Shown: piece after piece, positions 7,930 through 13,423 of the stretch
Layout: each line of letters begins with the position of its first letter
Position numbering within the stretch: position 1 is the stretch's first letter
NCBI GenBank assembly: GCA_016284115.1
Contig: JAEEOD010000347.1
Coordinates: 1 to 13,423, forward strand
Direction of reading: 5' to 3'
Length of the DNA stretch: 13,423 nucleotides
Source of the DNA: Bacteroidaceae bacterium
GTDB taxonomy: Bacteria; Bacteroidota; Bacteroidia; Bacteroidales; Bacteroidaceae
The notes under the pieces: generated by a model
Seen by the model: the letters and a program-made list of their open reading frames with translations, nothing else
What the model was told of the DNA's origin: nothing
Database searches by the model: none
Made by a program: the position numbers and the translations under genes

Positions 7930-7936
7930 TCCTTTT
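7930..7936 (-). promoter_or_regulatory. Ribosome binding site that decides the pgeF start
   Basis: The minus-strand AAAAGGA is one of the few clear Shine-Dalgarno-like sequences in the window. It is spaced 7 nt from the ATG at 7922 but 1 nt from the alternative TTG at 7928, so it favours the ATG. Confidence 0.5.
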
Positions 7937-8038
7937 ATTTGGTTTGTTTTAGGTATTGATTTTAAAAAGTTGCGCTAATGTACGCATTTAATTTGAACAA
8001 AAAAAATATATCTGATATTTCTTTTCATAAAGTTTACG

Positions 8039-8046
8039 TACCTTTG
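8039..8046 (+). promoter_or_regulatory. -7 box directly before the EamA transporter start
   Basis: TACCTTTG is an exact match to the Bacteroidetes -7 consensus TAnnTTTG. It ends 5 nt before the ATG at 8052, so the predicted transcription start falls on or within a few bases of the start codon. The -33 region around 8015-8021 has only a weak TTTC. The box is in a 129-bp divergent spacer shared with pgeF. Confidence 0.6.
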
Positions 8047-8051
8047 CAGCC

Positions 8052-8951
8052 ATGTGGTTGTTATTAGCATTCCTTTCTGCCGCTCTCTTGGGTTTTTACG
8101 ACGTATTTAAAAAGCAGTCTCTCATGGATAATGCCGTCTTGCCGGTGTTGTTTCTGAACACTGTTTTTTCTTCGTTGGTATTTTTGCCCTTCATCGGTGT
8201 GTCGTATTGGGCACCCCAAATGTTACAAGATACTATCTTTTTTGTACCAGAAGCAGGATGGGAGGCACACAGACTGATACTGATTAAGTCGTTCATCGTA
8301 CTCTCGTCTTGGATGCTGGGCTATTTCGGTATGAAGCACTTGCCCATCACCATTGTGGGTCCCATCAATGCCACACGCCCTGTTATGGTACTGATTGGTG
8401 CCATGCTATTCTTTGGCGAGCGCTTGAACCTTTATCAATGGATTGGTGTCTCGTTGGCTATTCTCTCGTTCTTCTTACTGAGTCGTTCAGGACGGAAAGA
8501 AGGCATTGATTTCAGACACGACCATTGGATTTATTGTGTGGTGCTGGCGGCTATCATGGGGGCTGTTAGTGGCCTCTACGACAAATACTTGATGAATCAG
8601 CTTAATCCTTTGTTAGTACAATCGTGGTATAATATCTATCAGGTGTTAATCATGGGTTCTATCATCGGTTTTCTGTGGTGGCCTCAACGCAAGAGCAGTA
8701 CCCCGTTCCGCTGGAAATGGACCATCGTCTGTATCTCTTTGTTCCTTTGTGCGGCTGATTTCGCTTACTTCTATTCACTGAGCTTGGATGGCTCGATGGT
8801 GTCCATTGTATCGATGGTGAGAAGGAGTAGTGTGGTGATTTCTTTCCTCTTTGGGGCGGTTGTTTTCCGTGAAAAGAACTTAAAAAGTAAAGTTATTGAC
8901 TTAATTTTAGTGCTAATTGGAATGTTCTTCCTATATTTGGGCACTGAATAG
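8052..8951 (+). CDS. EamA/DMT-superfamily membrane transporter
   Basis: The 299-residue protein is strongly hydrophobic, with about ten predicted membrane helices in two halves, each about five helices, as in the drug/metabolite transporter superfamily. The first half ends with LPITIVGPINATRPVMVLIG and FFGERLNLYQWIGVSL (about 97-135). The second half repeats the pattern with SMVSIVSMVRRSSVVISFLF and VVFREKNL (about 248-277). The family exports or takes up small metabolites across the inner membrane; the substrate is not predictable. M1 is needed because the first helix begins at residue 2 (WLLLAFLSAALLGFY). There is no room for a normal ribosome binding site between the -7 box and the ATG, which points to a leaderless or nearly leaderless message. 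Confidence 0.9.
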   Translation: MWLLLAFLSAALLGFYDVFKKQSLMDNAVLPVLFLNTVFSSLVFLPFIGVSYWAPQMLQDTIFFVPEAGWEAHRLILIKSFIVLSSWMLGYFGMKHLPITIVGPINATRPVMVLIGAMLFFGERLNLYQWIGVSLAILSFFLLSRSGRKEGIDFRHDHWIYCVVLAAIMGAVSGLYDKYLMNQLNPLLVQSWYNIYQVLIMGSIIGFLWWPQRKSSTPFRWKWTIVCISLFLCAADFAYFYSLSLDGSMVSIVSMVRRSSVVISFLFGAVVFREKNLKSKVIDLILVLIGMFFLYLGTE

Positions 8952-8954
8952 TGC
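8941..8954 (+). terminator. Small hairpin over the EamA stop codon (weak terminator candidate)
   Basis: GCACT-GAAT-AGTGC forms a perfect 5-bp stem with a 4-nt loop, and the stop codon TAG lies within it. The sequence after it (AAGTTTTAC) has only four T residues, so efficient intrinsic termination is unlikely. It may be chance. Confidence 0.2.
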
Positions 8955-9019
8955 AAGTTTTACATGCGTATTGTTAGTCAAACGCTTAATTGTGAATGGT
9001 AAATTTATATCAAAATTTG

Positions 9020-9661
9020 ATGAAAAGGACGCTTTTTGTAATAATGGCAGTTATGTTGCCAAGTTTGACAATCTTGGCACAGCAGGTTAGGAGCAGTTTC
9101 GTGAATATGCCCGACTCGCTCAGTACATTATTGACGAAGGTAAACCGCGAGGACTTTATCGATTTTCTCGACAGTAACATGAAAGCGGAGGTGAACAACC
9201 TTCTGGGTGGAAAGTCGGAGATGACAAAGTTGACGGCTGACTTTCTGGAAGTGAAGATGACTGAGCAAAGCACCTACCAGATGAAAGTGCTGACCAAAGT
9301 CGACGGTATTCAAGTGCTCTGTACAGTCTCTACGGTTTGTGGTCCTGTATGTGATAGCCATATCGATTTTTATGCCACCGATTGGCAACCACTATCTTTG
9401 GCTAATTATTTGCCTCAACTGCCTGTGCTGGCTGACTTCCTCCAACCTATGCCAGAAGATGCGTCATATGCTTTGCGCGATGCCTATCGCCAGGCTGATA
9501 TCCTGCTAATGAAAGCCGAACTATCGCCAGAAGCTGCTATACTTACTTTCACTATCACCACCCCCGATTATATGGATGCAGAGGCCGTTAAACTATTGCA
9601 ACCCTATATCATTCCAGCCATCACTATGCAGTGGAACGGGAAGATGTTTGTAAAAAAGTAA
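9020..9661 (+). CDS. DUF3256 family exported protein
   Basis: About 213 residues from the ATG at 9020. The N-terminus MKRTLFVIMAVMLPSLTILA is a signal peptide with a likely cleavage near AQQ, so the mature protein is probably periplasmic. An upstream in-frame ATG at 8996 would add eight residues (MVNLYQNL) before the signal and is less likely. The body matches my memory of Bacteroidales DUF3256 proteins: FVNMPDSLSTLLTKVNREDF near the mature N-terminus, a Lys/Leu-rich middle, the TVCGPVCDSHIDFYATDWQP segment with two Cys, and a C-terminus ending in YIIPAITMQWNGKMFVKK. The function of the family is unknown, and I see no catalytic motif. It follows the EamA gene by 68 nt on the same strand, with no convincing promoter between, so the two may share a transcript. 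Confidence 0.75.
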   Translation: MKRTLFVIMAVMLPSLTILAQQVRSSFVNMPDSLSTLLTKVNREDFIDFLDSNMKAEVNNLLGGKSEMTKLTADFLEVKMTEQSTYQMKVLTKVDGIQVLCTVSTVCGPVCDSHIDFYATDWQPLSLANYLPQLPVLADFLQPMPEDASYALRDAYRQADILLMKAELSPEAAILTFTITTPDYMDAEAVKLLQPYIIPAITMQWNGKMFVKK

Positions 9662-9695
9662 ATTCCTGCAGTCCTATTGGGGCCTATCTTTGCCG

Positions 9696-9718
9696 TTTTA
9701 GAGTCCTTTTTAGAGTCC
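9696..9718 (+). repeat. Two tandem copies of TTTTAGAGTCC, 12-bp period
   Basis: TTTTAGAGTCC occurs at 9696-9706 and again at 9708-9718, separated by one T. The copies start 35 nt after the DUF3256 stop and run into a nine-T tract. They share the TTTTA start with the TTTTACTACTA repeats that follow. Function unknown. Confidence 0.75.
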
Positions 9719-9723
9719 TTTTT

Positions 9724-9789
9724 TTTTACTACTACCTGGCGGCTGTTTTACTACTATTAAAATTTCCTTTTACTACTAGTTGTTCAGGC
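9724..9789 (+). repeat. Three TTTTACTACTA repeats at an exact 22-bp period
   Basis: The 11-mer TTTTACTACTA is perfectly repeated at 9724-9734, 9746-9756 and 9768-9778. The 11-bp spacers differ completely (CCTGGCGGCTG, TTAAAATTTCC, GTTGTTCAGGC). A conserved 11 with a variable 11 is about one helical turn each, so the cores would lie on the same DNA face. The three units are too short for a CRISPR. Possible readings are an operator array for the downstream operon, a chromosome-organising motif, or the remnant of a dispersed repeat family. Confidence 0.8.
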
Positions 9790-9808
9790 CTCTGGAGGTC
9801 CTGTTTTT
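9785..9808 (+). terminator. Candidate intrinsic terminator downstream of the DUF3256 gene
   Basis: CAGGCCT and AGGTCCTG can form a 7-bp stem with one bulged T and a CTGG loop (9785-9803), directly followed by TTTTTATTTTTAT. The position, 124 nt past the DUF3256 stop and before the next promoter, is sensible. The bulge and the interrupted T tract keep confidence moderate. Confidence 0.5.
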
Positions 9809-9915
9809 ATTTTTATAATGAAAGTGTCGTTATATCTTTTTTTTAGTGTTTTTGTTTTTTGATTTAGTATACAATTTACTTTATCCTAAAAAGCACTTTA
9901 AAAAGTCGTATTCGT

Positions 9916-9947
9916 GTTGTCAGTCTCACAAATAATCACTATCTTTG
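9916..9947 (+). promoter_or_regulatory. Promoter of the esterase-lipoprotein-BASS operon
   Basis: TATCTTTG at 9940-9947 matches the Bacteroidetes -7 consensus TAnnTTTG exactly. GTTG at 9916-9919, one mismatch from the -33 element TTTG, lies 20 nt upstream, the usual spacing. Transcription would begin near 9952-9954, leaving a short AT-rich leader of about 20 nt before the ATG at 9975. Confidence 0.65.
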
Positions 9948-9974
9948 TATCACAAAATTTAAAATTGAAAAAAT

Positions 9975-11681
9975 ATGAAGAAACACTTGTTACTTATAGT
10001 TGTGATGATGCTGGCTGGTCTGGCTATGGCACAGGCTCCTCAGCAAAATGGCGAAGTGAAACTCATAGAAATGAAGGGCTTGCAACAAAAAGCCTATGTG
10101 TATCGTGGGATGGGTATGGGTGACCTGACCGCAGAAAATGGACATTTGAATGGTTTTACCCCATTCTATTTAGTGTATCCCGACAAGAAATTGGATGAGG
10201 TACAGTCGTTGGAACTTATCAAGGAACTGGGTATCGACCAGCAACTTAATCAGTTTAGTATCAGTTTTGGCGTGGTGAACCCTGTAGGCGATACCTATAA
10301 TAATGAAGTGGATTTGAAGGCTTATCAAGCTATGATAGATAGCTTGCGCACATTTGCTAACCTGAAAATCATCGGCGTTGGCAATGGCGCTACTTTTGTA
10401 AACCAAGTGGTTGCGAATCATGCAGGAGAGATAGCTGGTATTGTGAGCATCAATGGCAAGGCTGGTAAGGCATCCGCTGGTGCGGCTCCTGTTCCTGCCT
10501 TTATCGTGGGCAAAAATGCAGCTAACATCGCAAAGCCTTATATTGCTAACAACAAAGCACGACTGACCGGTAAGGAAAAGCAGATGCAGATTTATACTAA
10601 TGCTGACGAACCGCTGCTGCGCGTTGTGATAAGCAATACTACTACCCAGAGTTTGGGTGAGATCTTTAAGGATGCGTGGGATACCTTGCTGAAGAAAAAC
10701 TACCGCTTTAACAATTACCGCCACACATGGTACGAAGGGCAAAAATACGGTCAGTATGGTGTCTATGAACTGGAACCATTCTTGAATCTGGACGAGTTGA
10801 AAGTGAAACGTAATATTGTGGTGAACGAAGATCGCTATGGACAGACCAAGACATTGTGGTACGAATATATTCCAGAGGGAGTGATGAGTGCCGAGAAGGG
10901 CACGGTGCCGTTGGTTTTATTGCTGCATGGTAATAACAACGACCCTCGTACCCAGGCTGATACATCAGGCTGGATTCAGTTAGCAGCCAAAGAAAAAATC
11001 TTCGTAGCAGAGCTGGAATGGCAGGGAAAACCAGGTTATGCAGCAATGGGACATGATGGCATAGAGACTACCGTTCACATAATCTTGCAGAAATATCCAC
11101 AGTTGGATGCTAGTCGCATATATACCGAGGGTTTGTCGGCTGGTGCCATGACCTCTACCGCTATCGGTATTAAGAAGTCGCACCTCTTTGCAGCCATAGG
11201 GGCCATGAGTGGTGGCATTTTCCCAGGCAACGCAGTGCTTGGCATCGGTGGCAACACCCTTATGGACGAGGCTACCCAAAAGCGTGGCTTTGTGGAAACG
11301 GCATATGTTTGCGTGGCGGGTACTGACGATATGGTGGTGCGCTATCCAAAGAACAACGACTGGAAAAACAATAGCATAGTGTATGCTTGGCAGGTGTATG
11401 AGACCATGAACGGCATGAACGTGGTGGAGGATTACGACTTTGGCAAGAATGAGGCATTCGGACAGACGGTTATGAACCCTACAACCATCAAGACCAACAA
11501 AGGCGAGGGCATTACGATGGAGATAGGTTACCTTAATAAAGGTAATGTGCCACTAATGAAGCTTGTTGCTGTAATGCACTATGGTCACTGGAACTTCCAA
11601 CCAGCTGCTGAGCAAATGTGGGAGCACTTCAAACACTTCTCGCGCGACGTAAAGACTAAGAAACTGATTTATCATCCATAA
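9975..11681 (+). CDS. Secreted PHB-depolymerase-like esterase with two alpha/beta-hydrolase halves
   Basis: The 568-residue protein has a signal peptide (1 to about 20, ending GLAMAQ) and two halves. The C-terminal half (about 285-560) is an alpha/beta hydrolase of the PHB depolymerase/esterase type: LVLLLHGNNNDPR (313-325), nucleophile elbow EGLSAGAM with Ser388, acid in AGTDDMVV (Asp451 or Asp452) and His538 in HYGHWNF. The N-terminal half (about 27-250) appears to repeat the fold. IIGVGNGATF (132-141) sits where the elbow should be, but with Gly136 instead of Ser; IVSINGKAG parallels IGAMSGGI, and VPAFIVGKNAANI parallels AYVCVAGTDDMVV. So the N-half seems to be a non-catalytic copy. The substrate is unknown and probably an ester; polyhydroxybutyrate itself is only a family label. 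First gene of a three-gene operon with its own promoter. Confidence 0.8.
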   Translation: MKKHLLLIVVMMLAGLAMAQAPQQNGEVKLIEMKGLQQKAYVYRGMGMGDLTAENGHLNGFTPFYLVYPDKKLDEVQSLELIKELGIDQQLNQFSISFGVVNPVGDTYNNEVDLKAYQAMIDSLRTFANLKIIGVGNGATFVNQVVANHAGEIAGIVSINGKAGKASAGAAPVPAFIVGKNAANIAKPYIANNKARLTGKEKQMQIYTNADEPLLRVVISNTTTQSLGEIFKDAWDTLLKKNYRFNNYRHTWYEGQKYGQYGVYELEPFLNLDELKVKRNIVVNEDRYGQTKTLWYEYIPEGVMSAEKGTVPLVLLLHGNNNDPRTQADTSGWIQLAAKEKIFVAELEWQGKPGYAAMGHDGIETTVHIILQKYPQLDASRIYTEGLSAGAMTSTAIGIKKSHLFAAIGAMSGGIFPGNAVLGIGGNTLMDEATQKRGFVETAYVCVAGTDDMVVRYPKNNDWKNNSIVYAWQVYETMNGMNVVEDYDFGKNEAFGQTVMNPTTIKTNKGEGITMEIGYLNKGNVPLMKLVAVMHYGHWNFQPAAEQMWEHFKHFSRDVKTKKLIYHP

Positions 11682-11691
11682 TTTTTTTACT

Positions 11692-12351
11692 ATGAAGAAA
11701 TTGAAACTTTTGGTACTTACGGTAATAAGTACGATAATGATAGGTTGTGGCTCTTTGGGCACGATGGGAGGTACAAGCGGAGGTAATAGTAGTGCAGGCG
11801 GTACGAATGTGTTGGGCGGAATACTTGATATTCTGAGTAATCCTAACACCATCGGCAATGTGATATCAAGTGTGATTGGTACTAATAAAGTGACGCAAGC
11901 ACAGCTGATAGGCAATTGGAGATATAGTGCCCCAGGTGTGGCATTTACCTCAGAGAAAGCGTTGGCTAACGCTGGTGGTGAGGTGGTGGCTGCACAAATT
12001 AAGGAGAAATTGCTACCTACATATAATACTTTAGGTTTGTCGGCATCTAATACGACGTTTACCTATAACGAAAATAAGAGTTTTTCTGCTACTATCAAAG
12101 GTATTCCTCTTAGTGGTAGCTACACCTACGACGAGTCAAATGGAAAGATTACTTACAAGACCTTGTTGCTGAGTTTCAACGGCTATGCTAAACGCAACAG
12201 CAATGGTATCGCAGTCCTGTTTGAGGCGAAACAGTTGCTAAAGGTGCTGCAGACTATCACAGCATTGAGTGGTAACCAGACATTGGAAGTGATAGGCGAA
12301 GTGAGTAAACAATATGACAACGTGCGTCTTGGCTTTGATGTGACTAAATAA
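11692..12351 (+). CDS. DUF4923 family lipoprotein
   Basis: The 219-residue product starts MKKLKLLVLTVISTIMIGC, a lipoprotein signal with a lipobox ending at Cys19. A flexible Gly/Ser/Thr-rich linker follows (20-40). The rest matches my memory of DUF4923: QLIGNWRYSAPGVAFTSEKA (71-90), GGEVVAAQIKEKLLP, a beta-strand-rich stretch with SGSYTYDESNGKITYK (141-156), and a C-terminal GEVSKQYDNVRLGFDV. Lipocalin-like beta structure is plausible. There is no acidic export signal after the Cys (CGSLG), so surface exposure is less likely and a periplasmic-facing location more so; this is inference. The gene starts 10 nt after the esterase stop, and the next gene begins 6 nt after it. Function unknown. 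Confidence 0.8.
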   Translation: MKKLKLLVLTVISTIMIGCGSLGTMGGTSGGNSSAGGTNVLGGILDILSNPNTIGNVISSVIGTNKVTQAQLIGNWRYSAPGVAFTSEKALANAGGEVVAAQIKEKLLPTYNTLGLSASNTTFTYNENKSFSATIKGIPLSGSYTYDESNGKITYKTLLLSFNGYAKRNSNGIAVLFEAKQLLKVLQTITALSGNQTLEVIGEVSKQYDNVRLGFDVTK

Positions 12352-12357
12352 TCACGT

Positions 12358-13320
12358 ATGGATGTCTCTCAACGATTGAGCCGATGGCTGGCTGGCAACG
12401 CCTCATGGGTGGTGGTATCTGCCGCTGTGTTTACTTTCTTCTTGCCATCGGCGTTTGAGTGGGTACGTGGCACTACACAGACCGTCATTCTGGGCATCAT
12501 CATGCTTACGATGGGTCTTACCTTAACGACAGAAGATTTCAGAATTTTGGCACAGAGACCTTTAGATATCCTGATAGGCGCCTGTGCTCAGTTCTTTATT
12601 ATGCCTTGTGTAGCATACCTGTTGGTGCATGTGTTCAAACTGGAGCCTGCTTTAGCGTTAGGTATCCTGTTAGTGGGTTGTTGTCCTGGGGGGGTGTCAA
12701 GTAATATTATGTCATACCTCTGTCATGGTGATGTGGCTTTTTCGGTGGGTATGACCTGTGCTTCTACCTTGTTGGCTCCTGTGATGACGCCTATGTTGAT
12801 GGAGTTTACTGCAGGCGAAATCATCGAAATAGATGCCATTGGTATGTTTATAAATATTCTAATTGTAACCATTATCCCTGTGGGAATAGGTTGCTATCTT
12901 AATTATACTTTTTCCAAACGTGAGATGTTTCCTAAGATTCAGTCACTGATGCCAGGACTGAGCGTTATCTGCCTTGCCTGCATCGTGGGAGGTGTAGTAT
13001 CGACGGCGCATGATGATCTTGTTGCTCGTGGTCTGATGCTATTCTTGTGGACCTTTGCTGTAGTGTTCTGCCACAACTCGTTGGGATATTTGATGGGGTG
13101 GTCAGCAGGCACATTGGCAAAGTTCAATACACCCAAGAAGCGTACTATCTCTATCGAGGTGGGTATGCAGAATGCAGGACTGGCAACAGTATTAGCTGGA
13201 ACCTTTTTTGCTGCTCAGCCTCTGGCTGTGTTGCCTTGTGCGATATCATGTGCTTGGCATAGCATAAGTGGTACGATACTGGCAGGCATTTTCCTAAAGT
13301 TTGATAAAGAGAAAGATTAA
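12358..13320 (+). CDS. Bile acid:sodium symporter (BASS) family transporter
   Basis: The 320-residue protein has about nine or ten membrane helices and the BASS hallmarks: ILLVGCCPGGVSSNIMSYL (103-121) followed by HGDVAFSVGMTCASTLLAPV, and ISIEVGMQNAGLATVLA (264-280), whose Glu267, Gln271 and Asn272 correspond to sodium-site residues in structurally studied homologues. BASS proteins move organic anions with sodium; known cargo includes bile acids, pyruvate, pantothenate and other carboxylates, so bile acid transport should not be assumed. The ATG at 12358 is six bases after the lipoprotein stop, so it is the third gene of the esterase operon. The pairing suggests, but does not prove, uptake or release of an acid linked to the esterase. 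Confidence 0.93.
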   Translation: MDVSQRLSRWLAGNASWVVVSAAVFTFFLPSAFEWVRGTTQTVILGIIMLTMGLTLTTEDFRILAQRPLDILIGACAQFFIMPCVAYLLVHVFKLEPALALGILLVGCCPGGVSSNIMSYLCHGDVAFSVGMTCASTLLAPVMTPMLMEFTAGEIIEIDAIGMFINILIVTIIPVGIGCYLNYTFSKREMFPKIQSLMPGLSVICLACIVGGVVSTAHDDLVARGLMLFLWTFAVVFCHNSLGYLMGWSAGTLAKFNTPKKRTISIEVGMQNAGLATVLAGTFFAAQPLAVLPCAISCAWHSISGTILAGIFLKFDKEKD

Positions 13321-13329
13321 AGATTGTAA

Positions 13330-13351
13330 GTTGTAAATGTTTTTTTACAAC
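13330..13351. repeat. AT-rich inverted repeat after the BASS gene
   Basis: GTTGTAAA and TTTACAAC form a perfect 8-bp inverted repeat with a 6-nt T-rich loop, ten bases after the BASS stop, followed by eight A residues on the plus strand. An intrinsic terminator would need T after the stem, so it is not a standard terminator for the plus-strand operon. It could act as a weak RNA stem or a protein-binding palindrome. I see nothing else in the remaining 72 bases. Confidence 0.4.
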
Positions 13352-13423
13352 AAAAAAAACTATTTTCTCCTTTATTTAGCAGTATATATGGGGCGTATAG
13401 ATAATTATTTGCCAACTTCTATA

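Larger units (their letters stand above)
9662..9974 (+). other. Gene-free T-rich spacer with phased repeats, terminator and promoter
   Basis: No credible gene lies in this 313-bp gap. The plus strand is strikingly T-rich with several homopolymer T runs (for example 9719-9727 and around 9838-9844). In order it holds two 12-bp-spaced TTTTAGAGTCC copies, three 22-bp-spaced TTTTACTACTA copies, a bulged GC-containing hairpin followed by T tracts, an AT-rich stretch in which I see nothing specific (about 9820-9910), and a Bacteroidetes-type promoter just before the esterase operon. Confidence 0.7.

Noticed and set aside
7975..7982. Minus-strand TACATTAG as a pgeF promoter
   Set aside because: It has one mismatch to TAnnTTTG, and the nearest TTTG upstream is about 15 nt away instead of about 20. 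A promoter must lie in this spacer, but this box is not convincing.
9696..9789. CRISPR array
   Set aside because: The repeat cores are 11 bp, the spacers are 11 bp, there are only three copies and no cas gene is present. CRISPR repeats and spacers are much longer.
9631..9846. Plus-strand 71-codon frame with a hydrophobic stretch after the DUF3256 gene
   Set aside because: It begins inside DUF3256 in another frame, runs through the tandem repeats (giving FRVLFRVLF and YYY runs) and ends in T tracts. It has no plausible start signal.
10170..10742. Minus-strand 190-codon frame inside the esterase gene
   Set aside because: It is antisense to a clear secreted hydrolase with a continuous frame, and its translation shows no recognisable motif.
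1..13423. Mobile element, defence island or phage remnant
   Set aside because: No transposase, integrase, restriction, toxin-antitoxin or phage-like protein is encoded, and no terminal inverted repeats or target duplications were seen. Gene content is mostly housekeeping.

Overview
The window looks like a stretch of a Bacteroidales chromosome, most likely Prevotellaceae (Prevotella/Segatella). I infer this from the mix of families (an outer-membrane receptor with a carboxypeptidase-regulatory-like N-terminus, DUF3256- and DUF4923-type exported proteins), from promoter boxes matching the Bacteroidetes -7 consensus TAnnTTTG, from weak or absent Shine-Dalgarno sequences, and from moderate GC. 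I see no tRNA, rRNA, CRISPR array, transposase, integrase or phage gene. It reads as ordinary chromosomal backbone with one less ordinary accessory operon on the right.

Left block, bases 1-7922, all on the minus strand, listed in transcription order from the right. (i) A tightly coupled trio: pgeF-type laccase-domain enzyme, B3/4-domain protein and secreted M23 peptidase, joined by ATGA and TAATG overlaps. (ii) A housekeeping trio: PhoH ATPase, purC and aroE, with a 23-nt overlap and then a 1-nt gap. It has its own candidate promoter inside the 3' end of the M23 gene. (iii) A membrane-anchored alpha/beta hydrolase starting with GTG. (iv) A TPM-domain protein followed by LemA, a pair often found together. 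(v) The 5' end of a TonB-dependent outer-membrane receptor that runs off the left edge.

A 129-bp divergent region (7923-8051) separates this block from the right block, which is all on the plus strand. An EamA/DMT-type transporter has its -7 box only 5 nt before its ATG, so its mRNA is probably leaderless or nearly so. Next comes a periplasmic DUF3256 protein. A gene-free stretch of about 313 bp then carries phased short repeats, a candidate terminator and a strong candidate promoter. It leads into a three-gene operon: a secreted 568-residue PHB-depolymerase-like esterase built from two alpha/beta-hydrolase halves, a DUF4923 lipoprotein, and a bile acid:sodium symporter (BASS) family transporter. 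The last 103 bp contain only an AT-rich inverted repeat.

The features most worth following up are the esterase whose N-terminal half keeps the fold but appears to have lost the catalytic residues, its linkage to a lipoprotein and an organic-anion transporter, and the 22-bp-phased TTTTACTACTA repeats upstream. I did not find a clearly new defence or mobile system here.
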